This document shows positions 17,370-25,468 of a stretch of DNA of 64,000 nucleotides, piece after piece. Every line of letters starts with the position of its first letter. Within the stretch, counting starts at the first letter, position 1. Source of the stretch: Taklimakanibacter sp021828105. Lineage in GTDB: Bacteria > Pseudomonadota > Alphaproteobacteria > Rhizobiales > Aestuariivirgaceae. The notes below the pieces were generated by a model that did no database searches, was not told where the DNA came from, and saw only the letters and a program-made list of their open reading frames with translations. The stretch is taken from assembly GCA_021828105.1 (NCBI GenBank), contig JAKATG010000021.1, positions 87,356 to 151,355 on the forward strand, given 5' to 3'. A program made the translations under genes and the position numbers.

Positions 17370-19151
17370 ATGCACGCTTATAGAAGCCATACTTGCGGCG
17401 ATTTGCGCGAGACGCAGCAGGGCGCCGAGACGCGCCTGTCGGGCTGGGTGCATCGCGTGCGCGATCATGGCGGCGTGCTGTTCATCGACCTGCGCGACCA
17501 CTATGGCCTGACCCAGGTCGTCGCCGACCCCGACAGCCCGGCCTTCAAGACCGCCGAGACCTTGCGCTCGGAATGGGTGGTCAAGGTCGACGGCAAGGTC
17601 AGGCTGCGCCCCGCCGGCACGGAGAACCGCGATCTGCCGACAGGGCTCATCGAAGTGTTCGCCACCGGCATCGAGGTCCTGTCGGAGGCGAAGGAATTGC
17701 CCTTGCCGGTCTTCGGCGATGTCGAATATCCCGAAGACATCCGGCTCAAATACCGTTTCCTCGATTTGCGGCGCGAGAGCCTGCACAGAAACATCATGGC
17801 GCGCACCAGGATCATCGCCGAGATGCGAAAGCGCATGGGAGAGGCGGGCTTCACCGAATTCTCGACCCCGATTCTCACCGCCTCATCGCCTGAAGGGGCG
17901 CGCGACTTCCTGGTGCCGTCCCGCATCCATCCCGGCACGTTTTACGCGCTGCCGCAGGCGCCGCAGCAATATAAGCAGCTCATCATGGTGTCGGGCTTCG
18001 ATCGCTATTTCCAGATCGCGCCCTGCTTCCGCGACGAGGACCCGCGCGCCGACCGGCTGCCCGGCGAGTTCTACCAGCTCGACGTCGAGATGAGCTTCGT
18101 CGAGCAGGACGATGTCTTCACCACCATGGAGCCGGTGATCCGCGCCGTGTTCGAGGCCTTTGCCGAGGGCAAGCCGGTGACGCAAAAGTGGCCGCGCATT
18201 CCCTTCGAAGAGGCGATGCGCAAATACGGCTCCGACAAGCCGGATCTGCGCAACCCGATCGTCATGCAGGACGTCTCCGAGCATTTTCGCGGATCGGGCT
18301 TCAAGGTCTTCGCCAATATCCTGGGCAGCGATCCCAAGAACCAGGTCTGGGCCATTCCGGCGAAAACAGGCGGCTCGCGCGCTTTCTGCGACCGGATGAA
18401 CGCCTGGGCTCAAGGCGAGGGCCAGCCGGGCCTGGGCTATATCTTCTGGCGCAAGGAGGGCGACAAGGTCGAAGGGGCAGGGCCCATCGCCAAGAATATC
18501 GGCGAGCGGGCCGAGGCCATTCGCCAGCAGCTCGGCCTCGCCGACGGCGACGCGGCGTTCTTCGTCGCCGGCGACCCGAAGAAATTCGCGACATTCGCGG
18601 GCGCCGCGCGGACGCGCGCGGGCGAAGAGCTCAACCTCGTCGACCGCGAGCGGTTCGAACTGTGCTGGATCGTCGACTTCCCGTTCTATGAATGGAACGA
18701 GGAAGAGAAGATGATCGATTTCGGCCACAACCCGTTCTCCATGCCGCAGGGCGGCATGGAGGCGCTGAAGAGCCAGGACCCGCTGACCATCAAGGCCTTC
18801 CAGTACGACATCGTGTGCAACGGCTTCGAGATCGCCTCGGGGGGCATTCGCAACCATTTGCCGGAGACGATGGTCAAGGCCTTCGAGATCACAGGCAAGG
18901 ACCGCCAGACGGTCGAGGAGCGCTTCGGCGGCCTCTATCGCGCTTTCCAGTATGGGGCGCCCCCGCATGGCGGCATGGCCGCCGGCATCGATCGCATCGT
19001 CATGCTGCTGGTCGGCGCCAAGAACCTGCGCGAAGTGACGATGTTCCCGATGAACCAGCAGGCTTATGACCTCCTGATGAACGCGCCTTCGGAAGCGACG
19101 CCCAAGCAGTTGCGCGAATTGCATCTAAGGGTCAATTTGCCGGAGAAATAG
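17370..19151 (+). CDS. aspS: Aspartate--tRNA ligase
   Basis: Class IIb aminoacyl-tRNA synthetase, 593 residues, bacterial type. The N-terminal OB fold (residues 1-105) has LSGWVHRVRDHGGVLFIDLRD for anticodon binding. Motif 2 is FRDEDPRADRLPGEFYQLD and motif 3 is GGMAAGIDRIVMLL near the C-terminus; the bacterial GAD insertion lies between about residues 290 and 400. The start at 17370 is preceded by GAGGGA and gives the usual MHAYRSHTCGDL; the frame continues upstream without family similarity. Whether it is non-discriminating (also charging tRNA-Asn for GatCAB) cannot be told here. TTGACA at 17297-17302 is a candidate -35 element. Confidence 0.96.
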   Translation: MHAYRSHTCGDLRETQQGAETRLSGWVHRVRDHGGVLFIDLRDHYGLTQVVADPDSPAFKTAETLRSEWVVKVDGKVRLRPAGTENRDLPTGLIEVFATGIEVLSEAKELPLPVFGDVEYPEDIRLKYRFLDLRRESLHRNIMARTRIIAEMRKRMGEAGFTEFSTPILTASSPEGARDFLVPSRIHPGTFYALPQAPQQYKQLIMVSGFDRYFQIAPCFRDEDPRADRLPGEFYQLDVEMSFVEQDDVFTTMEPVIRAVFEAFAEGKPVTQKWPRIPFEEAMRKYGSDKPDLRNPIVMQDVSEHFRGSGFKVFANILGSDPKNQVWAIPAKTGGSRAFCDRMNAWAQGEGQPGLGYIFWRKEGDKVEGAGPIAKNIGERAEAIRQQLGLADGDAAFFVAGDPKKFATFAGAARTRAGEELNLVDRERFELCWIVDFPFYEWNEEEKMIDFGHNPFSMPQGGMEALKSQDPLTIKAFQYDIVCNGFEIASGGIRNHLPETMVKAFEITGKDRQTVEERFGGLYRAFQYGAPPHGGMAAGIDRIVMLLVGAKNLREVTMFPMNQQAYDLLMNAPSEATPKQLRELHLRVNLPEK

Positions 19152-19164
19152 GGGAAGCGGCGGC

Positions 19165-21273
19165 ATGGATGGCGGTTTCGGTTATCGCAATTGGAACGCC
19201 ACCTTGCCGCTCCACGGGCAGGACTGGCCGGAGCGCGACGAGTTCAATGCGCTGTCGGACCGTGCCTTTGCCGAGCAGCTCCGGACCGTGCGCCATGCCG
19301 GCCCGCTGAAACCCGGCGAGATCGCGCTGATCAGCGTGGTGCGCAACGAGGCGCTCCGCCTGCCGCTGTTCTTCGAGCATTACAAGAAGCTCGGCGTGAC
19401 GCGTTTCCTGATGCTCGACAACGCATCGGAAGATGCAACCCCCGAATTGCTCCTGGCCGAGCCGCTTGCCGATGTCTTCCACACCGGGGCTTCCTACCGC
19501 GACAGCTGCAGCGGCATCTACTGGTACAACGGCCTGGCCCGCGCCCGTTGCGTCGGCCATTGGACGCTGATGGCAGATGCCGATGAGCTCATCGTCTATG
19601 ACGGGATGGACAGGCACGGCTTGCCGTCACTGGCGCAATGGCTCGAGCGCAATGCTCAGGACCGTGTCCTTGCGCCGATGATCGACATCTATCCGCCGGA
19701 CGTGATCGGCGAGACGGGCCTCTCCGTCAAAGACAATCTGGAGCGGAACAGTTGGTTCGACACGACCGGCTATGCGTTGCAGCGCAAGCCCGCAGGCTGG
19801 CTCATGACCGGAGGGCCACGGCAACGCCTGTTCGGGACATTGCCGCTGCTCGGCGGCCAGTGGGCATCGAAGCATCCGTTCTTCCGCATGGGTGCGGACA
19901 CGGTGGTCTGCAATGCGCATTTTGTCTGGCCGGGCGACGCCGGGCCGGCCCGTCCGTTTACCGCCTTGATTCACCTGAAATTCCTCGATGATTTTGCCGA
20001 GCGCAGCGCCCGCAACGAGCGCGAGGGCGAACATCACGACAATGCCGAGAAGTACCGCATCATCAACGAAAAGCTGGCCGAGCAGCCAAAGCAGATCGCG
20101 TTCTATCCGAAGTCGGAGAAGTATACCGGCCCTGGCAGCCTGATCGCGCATAACCTGCTGTTGCCGATCGAATGGCGGGCGATTGGAACCGAACCATTGC
20201 CGCATCTGCGGACCGTTGGTGATATCGACTATCGGCTATGGAACGGCGTCGGACTTAGGCTGACGATTTCTGCAGGCGAGCGCGAGGAGTTCGAGGACTT
20301 CTCCCGCAGATCGTTCGCGGCGCATTTGACGACCATACGCTGTCGCGGGCGTCTGGCGGCGGATGAGATCGGAATGGTGTGTGTTCTGCGCAACGAGGCG
20401 ACGCGCCTGCCGCTGTTTTTCGATCACTATAAACGCTTAGGGATCACGCGTTTCTTCATGATCGACAACAATTCGGACGACGGTTCGCGCGATCTATTGC
20501 TCGCCGAACCCTTGGCCGACATCTTTCACGCCCAGGCGCTGTTCAGCGAGGGCCAGGGCGGCCTCTTCTGGGCGCAAGCCATCGCGCGCCTCTACGGCGA
20601 GGGCAATTGGCTTCTCCGCGCCGATGTCGATGAGCTCTTTGTCTATGATCGAATGGAAGAGCATGATCTCAAGGCTCTTGCGCTATGGCTCGACCGGCAT
20701 GGCATGGACCGGGTCTATGCTCCGATGATCGATCTCTATCCGTCAGCGGCGATCGGCGGTTCGTCCCAGACCATAGCCGAGCTGATCGAGAAGGACAGCT
20801 GGTTCGACAATGACGGCTATTCGCTCGAAAGATGGCCGCAGGGCTGGCGCCTGACCGGCGGCCCGCGCTTCCGGCTTTTCCATCAGGACGACTCGCACAG
20901 GAACCTGATGTGGAAATATCCATTCTTCCGGATGGGCCCCGATACGCTCATCTTCAACCATCACTGGCTCTGGCCTTATGACACGGTGACCAATGGGGCT
21001 CTGGGAGCCATGGTTCACTTGAAGTTGATGCATGACCTCGTCGAACGCTCGGAGCGCTATGAACGTGAAGGCCAGCATTGGCGGAACTCGAACGCTTATC
21101 GAGTGATCAACAGGCATTTCAAGGAACAGCCCGAGGTCGTCGCCTTCTACGAAGGCTCGAAGCGCTATCGCGGACCCCGAAGCCTCATCCGCCACGGGAT
21201 GCTGATGCCGATCGACTGGGAGGATGAGGGCCGGGCCTTTGACGATCCGCAGGCGATCGATTGGAGCAAATAA
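19165..21273 (+). CDS. Tandem-domain glycosyltransferase family 2 protein
   Basis: A 702-residue protein made of two similar halves (about 1-345 and 355-702), each a GT2-like domain of the Glyco_tranf_2_4 type. The halves share an opening LISVVRNEALRLPLFFEHYKKLG versus GMVCVLRNEATRLPLFFDHY, a metal-binding D-x-D (ADADEL; ADVDEL), a W-F-D-x-x-GY segment, a GGPRxRLF segment and a closing GPxSLIxHxxLxPIxW. Both copies keep the key residues, so two activities or a bidomain polymerase are possible. There is no signal peptide or membrane segment, so it is cytoplasmic. It begins 13 bp after aspS with GGGGAAGCGG as ribosome-binding site. The acceptor sugar is unknown. Several bases in the second half have lower GC than neighbours. 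Confidence 0.85.
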   Translation: MDGGFGYRNWNATLPLHGQDWPERDEFNALSDRAFAEQLRTVRHAGPLKPGEIALISVVRNEALRLPLFFEHYKKLGVTRFLMLDNASEDATPELLLAEPLADVFHTGASYRDSCSGIYWYNGLARARCVGHWTLMADADELIVYDGMDRHGLPSLAQWLERNAQDRVLAPMIDIYPPDVIGETGLSVKDNLERNSWFDTTGYALQRKPAGWLMTGGPRQRLFGTLPLLGGQWASKHPFFRMGADTVVCNAHFVWPGDAGPARPFTALIHLKFLDDFAERSARNEREGEHHDNAEKYRIINEKLAEQPKQIAFYPKSEKYTGPGSLIAHNLLLPIEWRAIGTEPLPHLRTVGDIDYRLWNGVGLRLTISAGEREEFEDFSRRSFAAHLTTIRCRGRLAADEIGMVCVLRNEATRLPLFFDHYKRLGITRFFMIDNNSDDGSRDLLLAEPLADIFHAQALFSEGQGGLFWAQAIARLYGEGNWLLRADVDELFVYDRMEEHDLKALALWLDRHGMDRVYAPMIDLYPSAAIGGSSQTIAELIEKDSWFDNDGYSLERWPQGWRLTGGPRFRLFHQDDSHRNLMWKYPFFRMGPDTLIFNHHWLWPYDTVTNGALGAMVHLKLMHDLVERSERYEREGQHWRNSNAYRVINRHFKEQPEVVAFYEGSKRYRGPRSLIRHGMLMPIDWEDEGRAFDDPQAIDWSK

Positions 21274-21297
21274 AATGGCCGGGAAATCCCGGCCATT
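21274..21297. terminator. Bidirectional terminator-type palindrome (copy 1)
   Basis: AATGGCCGGGA (21274-21284) pairs with TCCCGGCCATT (21287-21297). It lies directly on the stop of the glycosyltransferase gene and before the convergent exported-protein gene. The same TGGCCGG/CCGGCCA core recurs at 25668-25694 and 29970-29990. Confidence 0.65.
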
Positions 21298-21323
21298 CCG
21301 CAAAGTGGAGAGATCGCGACACC

Positions 21324-22532
21324 TCAGTCGTTGGCCGATATGGTGACGCCGAGCTGGTCGATGGCCGCCCCCGGATTGTTGGGATCGAGCGCCATGAGCT
21401 GCTGGACCGTGACGGGCTGTGCCGGCTTCGCCAGGATGGTAAGCGAGCGCGGATCCTTGAGATAGGCATTGACCGCTTCGACCGCCTTCTGGGTGAAGGT
21501 CGGGTTCTTGAGCTCGGCAAGGCCGAGTTGCAGCATGGCGCCGGCATTGGCCACCATCGTCGCCTCGTCCATGTTCTGCATCTTGGCGAGGAGCGGGATC
21601 ATCTTCTTGGTGATCGATTGGTCCTCGAAGCGGAAGGTGACGCGGCTCACCTGGATACCCTGGACCAGCGGCATGAACTTGTTCGGATCGGGCTGCGCCT
21701 GGCCTTCGAGTTTCTGCAGCTCGGCCAGGAGGGCTGCGGGGATCTCGCCCATGCCCGCACCGATCTTGAGCGTGCCCATGTCCTTGCCGGTATAGAACAT
21801 GTCGAAATTGAAGCCCATCTTGTCCGCGCCGATGTCGATATCGCCGTTGCCGCCGATATCGAAGGCGAGCGACGAATAGCCGAGCTGCTTCAGCATGCCC
21901 GAGGGATCGAGGGCGGCGATGGCGGCTTCCGGTATTGTGATATTGACGATCTTGAAATCGGTCTTGCCCGAGCCCGTGGCGGGATCGCCGTCCCATGTCA
22001 TCTCATAGCCGTCGGCCGAGTAGGTCTGTCCCGCCGCCGTCAGCGTCATGGTGCCGGCGGACATCTTCTTGGCGATGTTCATATTGGCGCGCAGGGTGTC
22101 GGCCGGGGTCGGATTGTCACCGAGGGCCTTGACATACCAGTATTCGGCCGAGCTCTGGGGCACCGTGATGTTGAAGCCAGCCTCGGGCGTGCCCATGTCG
22201 ACCTTGGTATCGGTATATTGCGCCGAAGCCACCTCGAACAGGCCGTTGCCCTTGTCGCTGATGCCGCTGAGCTTGATCTTGCCGACCGAGACGGACATCT
22301 TGCCCGCGGGATCGTTCGGGACCGCCAGGTTGGCGCTCAGCCCGTCGATCACGACCGATCCATCGCTTTCGGTCGTCAGCGACTGATAGGTCGGCTTGAC
22401 CTTGAGCTGGCTCTCCCAGGTCTTCAGGATTGCGGTGACAAGCGGGGGCTCTTCGGCGGCGAAGGCGGGTGAGACGCCCGCCAGGGACGTAAAAACTATC
22501 AACGCGAGCGCCGAGCGCTTGACCAATGTCAT
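21324..22532 (-). CDS. Exported protein of unknown function
   Basis: A 402-residue protein with a clean signal peptide: MTLVKRSALALIVFTSLAG then SPAFA before AEEPP. The mature part consists of repeating beta-rich segments with patterns such as VSVGKIKLSGISDKGNGLFEVAS and KIGAGMGEIP, and resembles proteins that report periplasmic or outer-membrane lipid-handling folds, but I do not recognise a named family with certainty. It ends LGVTISAND. It is convergent with the glycosyltransferase gene and divergent from the L,D-transpeptidase gene, so it appears to be a single-gene transcript. A periplasmic location is inferred; no catalytic motif is visible. Confidence 0.7.
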   Translation of the reverse strand: MTLVKRSALALIVFTSLAGVSPAFAAEEPPLVTAILKTWESQLKVKPTYQSLTTESDGSVVIDGLSANLAVPNDPAGKMSVSVGKIKLSGISDKGNGLFEVASAQYTDTKVDMGTPEAGFNITVPQSSAEYWYVKALGDNPTPADTLRANMNIAKKMSAGTMTLTAAGQTYSADGYEMTWDGDPATGSGKTDFKIVNITIPEAAIAALDPSGMLKQLGYSSLAFDIGGNGDIDIGADKMGFNFDMFYTGKDMGTLKIGAGMGEIPAALLAELQKLEGQAQPDPNKFMPLVQGIQVSRVTFRFEDQSITKKMIPLLAKMQNMDEATMVANAGAMLQLGLAELKNPTFTQKAVEAVNAYLKDPRSLTILAKPAQPVTVQQLMALDPNNPGAAIDQLGVTISAND

Positions 22533-22765
22533 TTCCAGACCTCTTGAAAAGTTAGATTGCCCCGACCCCGAAGCGGGCAGACATTAGGTCAAGCGGCGGG
22601 GAAAACCAATGGCGATATCAGGGCAAAGTTGGGATTTGGAGCCGGGGTGGGGGCGCCGCCCGTCACGCAACGGTGAAACCACTGGCACCCCGTAACCAGT
22701 TGAAAAGGCGCATGGTCCAGATTATTGTCCGCCGCGTCGGATTCTATTCGAGACGGGGCTGTCTC

Positions 22766-22780
22766 TTAACAAGGGGTTAA
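22766..22780. promoter_or_regulatory. CtrA-type box TTAA-N7-TTAA at the L,D-transpeptidase start
   Basis: TTAA at 22766-22769 and TTAA at 22777-22780 are separated by exactly seven bases, matching the CtrA consensus TTAA-N7-TTAA. The box covers the ribosome-binding site AAGGGG and ends one base before the ATG at 22782. I found no other full match elsewhere in the window. Function is not proved by sequence alone. Confidence 0.45.
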
Positions 22781-22781
22781 A

Positions 22782-23537
22782 ATGCGGAAAATCTGGGTTG
22801 GCGCCGCGGCTGTCTTTGCCGTGGTGGGGCTTGTGACAGGGGGCGTCCAGGCAGCGACGCCCAATGTGAAGTCCAATATCACGGTGTACAGCGAGAAGCC
22901 GGCGCCGAAGAAAAAGGTCGTCAAGACCGTCAAGGTCGTCAAGGTCGAGCAGAAAAAGCCGCAGGCCAAGCGGGAGTACCGCCGGGCATCGTTGCGCCGG
23001 ACCTGCGACAGCTTCTTCGAGTGCCTGTTCAGCACGAGGCGCGCCACGCGCGCATCCTTCGGGGGAATGGGCGGGGGCGACCGCACGACCCGTTCGACCG
23101 TCTCCTTCAGCGATGGCAAGTACAAGCCCGGCTCGATCATCATCCGCACGCCCGAGCGCGCTCTTTATTATGTGCTGCCTGGCGGCAAGGCGCTGCGCTA
23201 CAAGGTCGGCGTCGGCAAGGAAGGCTTCCAGTGGAGCGGCAATTCCTCGATCGGCATGAAGCGGGAATGGCCGGATTGGCGCCCGCCTGCCGTGATGATC
23301 GCGCGTGAGGCCGCAAAGGGGAATATCATCCCGGAATATATGGAAGGCGGCCCCAACAATCCGCTGGGCGCGCGCGCCATGTATATCTCGGGCACGATGT
23401 TCCGCATCCATGGCACCAACAATGCCGCCTCGATCGGCGGTGCGGTGTCGTCGGGCTGCATCCGCATGATGAATTCGGACGTGATCGATCTCTACGACCG
23501 CGTCGCCCTCGGTTCGCGAGTCTACGTCTACCAATAG
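22782..23537 (+). CDS. L,D-transpeptidase (YkuD domain)
   Basis: A 251-residue exported enzyme that forms 3-3 cross-links in peptidoglycan or attaches proteins to it. Residues 1-24 are a signal peptide (KIWVGAAAVFAVVGLVTGGVQA). A lysine-rich linker at about 37-70 (KKKVVKTVKVVKVEQKK) precedes a short cysteine-bearing stretch (TCDSFFECLF). The YkuD domain fills about 100-251 with the active site HGTNNAASIGGAVSSGCIRM: the His is near residue 208 and the nucleophile Cys near residue 226. The start has AAGGGG upstream and a TTAA-N7-TTAA CtrA-type box over it. In Hyphomicrobiales such enzymes matter for polar growth, which makes cell-cycle control plausible. Confidence 0.93.
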   Translation: MRKIWVGAAAVFAVVGLVTGGVQAATPNVKSNITVYSEKPAPKKKVVKTVKVVKVEQKKPQAKREYRRASLRRTCDSFFECLFSTRRATRASFGGMGGGDRTTRSTVSFSDGKYKPGSIIIRTPERALYYVLPGGKALRYKVGVGKEGFQWSGNSSIGMKREWPDWRPPAVMIAREAAKGNIIPEYMEGGPNNPLGARAMYISGTMFRIHGTNNAASIGGAVSSGCIRMMNSDVIDLYDRVALGSRVYVYQ

Positions 23538-23561
23538 ACTTGGGCTTTTTCGCCAATTGCG

Positions 23562-23589
23562 AAGCCGCGGTTGAAAACAGCCGCGGCTT
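23562..23589. terminator. Rho-independent-type terminator
   Basis: AAGCCGCGG (23562-23570) and CCGCGGCTT (23581-23589) form a perfect 9-bp stem with a 10-base loop, followed by TTCGTCTT. It sits 24 bp after the L,D-transpeptidase stop. Confidence 0.75.
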
Positions 23590-23610
23590 TCGTCTTATAT
23601 CAAGGGGCTC

Positions 23611-24285
23611 ATGGACTGGTTTGCGCCGATCGATGCTTATTGTGAACGCTTAGGTCCCGGTCTTTGGGCCGAGCCGCTCAATGCGCTGAGCAACGCCGCC
23701 TTCTTCATCGCCGCCCTGTGGGCGGCGCGGACGGCGGCGAGAAGGGGCGTCGAGCCCGTCATCTGGCTCCTCATCGCGCTGGTCTTCGTCATCGGCCTCG
23801 GCAGCCTCGCTTTCCATACCTTCGCCGACCAATGGTCGGCATTGGCCGACGTGCTGCCGATCACGCTGTTCATCTACGGCTATCTCGCTTTCGCGCTGCG
23901 GCGGTTCCTGAGGCTTGACTGGTGGAAGGTAGGGCTGGGTCTGGGCGTGCTGTTCCTGGTCACCCTCGCGACCGAGCGCATCATGCCGCCCGGCTTCATG
24001 AACGGCTCCGGCGCCTATTTGCCGGCGCTCATCGCCAGCGTGCTCGTGTCGATCGAGCTAATGCGCAAGGGACACCCCGCCCAGCTCAATGTGAGCCTGG
24101 CCTCCACCATCTTGTTCGTGTCGCTGATCTTCCGCACCGCCGACCAGATCCTGTGCTCGATGCTGCCGATCGGCACGCATTTCGTCTGGCACATATTGAA
24201 CGGGCTGGTGCTGGCGCTCTATCTCGAGGCGGCTATCCGCTATGGCGCGCGTGAGCCGCGCAAGACGTCCAAACAGGCTCCTTAA
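23611..24285 (+). CDS. Ceramidase-family (CREST) membrane hydrolase
   Basis: A 224-residue protein with seven predicted membrane helices, a member of the alkaline ceramidase/PAQR/Per1 (CREST) superfamily, which are zinc-dependent intramembrane amide hydrolases. The family motifs are visible: EPLNALSNAAFF at residues about 21-32, GSLAFHTFADQWSALADVLPI near residues 64-84 (the S, H and D), and the C-terminal THFVWHILN with the two zinc histidines near residue 190. AAGGGG lies shortly before the ATG at 23611. Bacterial members have unknown substrates; ceramide or other lipid amides are possible. It is followed by an inverted repeat acting as terminator. Confidence 0.85.
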   Translation: MDWFAPIDAYCERLGPGLWAEPLNALSNAAFFIAALWAARTAARRGVEPVIWLLIALVFVIGLGSLAFHTFADQWSALADVLPITLFIYGYLAFALRRFLRLDWWKVGLGLGVLFLVTLATERIMPPGFMNGSGAYLPALIASVLVSIELMRKGHPAQLNVSLASTILFVSLIFRTADQILCSMLPIGTHFVWHILNGLVLALYLEAAIRYGAREPRKTSKQAP

Positions 24286-24290
24286 AAAGA

Positions 24291-24326
24291 ACTGGCCCCG
24301 GAGGCTCATGCCGTCCGGGGCCCAGT
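24291..24326. terminator. Bidirectional terminator between ceramidase-like and H1-like genes
   Basis: ACTGGCCCCGGA (24291-24302) pairs with TCCGGGGCCCAGT (24314-24326), a 12-bp stem with a single bulged C and an 11-base loop, lying between two convergent genes. Confidence 0.65.
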
Positions 24327-24348
24327 CCTGAAGTATCGCTAAAGAAGA

Positions 24349-24426
24349 TTACTTCTTCTTCTTGGCGGCCTTCTTCTTCGCCGTCTTCTTAGCAGCTTTC
24401 TTCTTAGCAGCTTTCTTAGCAGCCAT
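24349..24426 (-). CDS. Histone-H1-like lysine/alanine micropeptide (25 aa)
   Basis: Read on the minus strand, ATG at 24426 opens a 25-residue frame ending TAA at 24349. The peptide is made of repeats of AAKK and AAKKK with one threonine; it contains only Met, Ala, Lys and Thr, and ends in four lysines. An optimal AGGAG (minus strand of 24434-24438) stands 7 bp before the ATG, and a strong stem-loop follows at 24291-24326, so this looks like a real monocistronic gene. The composition is that of the C-terminal tail of histone H1 and bacterial H1-like or AlgP-type nucleoid proteins, so DNA or RNA binding is inferred. It is too short for most gene callers. Confidence 0.65.
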   Translation of the reverse strand: MAAKKAAKKKAAKKTAKKKAAKKKK

Positions 24427-24642
24427 AGTCTTTCTCCTGGTTAAATTAGAGCCCCAATAACGCAGGTAAGCCTCACATCTAACGTCCAACAATGCGACCC
24501 TCGAGAGGAATCATCATTTGTCAGGCCGTCATCGCAACGTGTTGTCTACCTGTTTGTGTGATTCGGCAATATGCCGACAACATCTGGTATGTCAGCAGAA
24601 ATCCGCTAACAACCCGTAAACATTGAGAAATCGTGTTTTTTG

Positions 24643-24654
24643 TCCGTATACGGA
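24643..24654. repeat. Palindrome TCCGTATACGGA, copy 1
   Basis: A perfect 12-bp palindrome, preceded by a T6 tract at 24636-24641. An identical copy lies 68 bp downstream. Confidence 0.75.
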
Positions 24655-24710
24655 AGGAAGCGCGCCGGATTCACGAGATTCATGCGGGAATCAAGTGTTT
24701 TTTCGTGTCC

Positions 24711-24722
24711 TCCGTATACGGA
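24711..24722. repeat. Palindrome TCCGTATACGGA, copy 2
   Basis: Identical to copy 1 at 24643-24654 and also preceded by a T6 tract (24698-24703). The pair could be operator sites for a dimeric regulator or a remnant of a local duplication. Confidence 0.75.
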
Positions 24723-24964
24723 TCAGCGTCCGGAATCGGCCTGGCGGAGAGGTTTTTTTGGCCCGCCGGCCCTGTGGCCGGGAAGTCACGCCGGCAAGAT
24801 TTTTTTGCATGGGGAGCGATTTTGAGCATGAATCCACCTCGGGCAGGCCGGCGAAGGAGGCAGGCGAGCCCGGTGAGAAGGGGCGCTTCATCCGGCCTTT
24901 CGAGCGAAGCAGAGATGGTTCGATGCGCCACGAGAGCTGATTCCGGACAAGGGAGAAGCGAAAA

Positions 24965-25444
24965 ATGACCGCGAAGACCGCCGTCGTCTTGTTTTTGACC
25001 GGAGAAGGACATGATCATCGCCACCGCTCTCTCGATGATGTCCTGGCATACGATGATTCCATGCTCGAACGGAGCCACGATTACATCCAATGGCTGTTTC
25101 CTCTGCCGGAAGCGAGCCGCTTTAACCATAATGCGCCGGTCTTGAGGCCTGAGGACATGGCTGAGATCAAGGCCAGCGACGCGGCGAAGGCCAATATGCG
25201 CCGCGCCCGCGACCGTATGCTCGATTTCTACAAGGTGAACGACCATTGGCTCACCGCCTTCGACCATAATCACCTGCGCATCACCCGCATCATCCGCTGC
25301 CTCAAGCTCGCTCTGGGCACAGACGAGGCGCGGGGCTTCCATGATGAGATCAGGGCGCTGGTCGCGGCCGCCGGCAATCCGGTCAATGCCGAGTCGCTCA
25401 GCTACTGGCGGAACGCCGCAGGCAAATCGAGTGATCCCTGCTAA
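24965..25444 (+). CDS. Opioid-growth-factor-receptor (OGFr) domain protein
   Basis: A 159-residue protein matching the conserved N-terminal region of opioid growth factor receptor (PF04664): YDDSMLERSHDYIQWLFPLPE, then SRFNHNAPVL, which is the family hallmark. The family name comes from vertebrate proteins; bacterial members are stand-alone and have no established function. The N-terminal DHRHRSLDDVLAYDD and helical DRMLDFYKVNDHWLTAFDHNHLRITRIIRCL segments are also typical. GGGAGAAG lies shortly upstream of the ATG. A VapB-like gene follows 24 bp after the stop and may be co-transcribed. Confidence 0.88.
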   Translation: MTAKTAVVLFLTGEGHDHRHRSLDDVLAYDDSMLERSHDYIQWLFPLPEASRFNHNAPVLRPEDMAEIKASDAAKANMRRARDRMLDFYKVNDHWLTAFDHNHLRITRIIRCLKLALGTDEARGFHDEIRALVAAAGNPVNAESLSYWRNAAGKSSDPC

Positions 25445-25468
25445 AAAGGGTCGAGGAGCAGGACGACC

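Larger units (their letters stand above)
24427..24964. other. 538-bp non-coding stretch with T-tracts and duplicated palindromes
   Basis: No convincing gene is visible. The frames that span it have no family likeness and no good ribosome-binding site. The first part (24427-24640) is AT-richer and probably holds the promoter of the H1-like gene. From 24636 to 24806 there are four T-tracts and two copies of a 12-bp palindrome (listed separately). The final ~150 bp lead to the OGFr gene. Confidence 0.6.

Noticed and set aside
24633..24968. Open frames of 60-110 codons over the T-tract region, on both strands
   Set aside because: They have no family likeness, poor codon use and no ribosome-binding site. 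The long minus-strand frame mostly shadows the OGFr gene.
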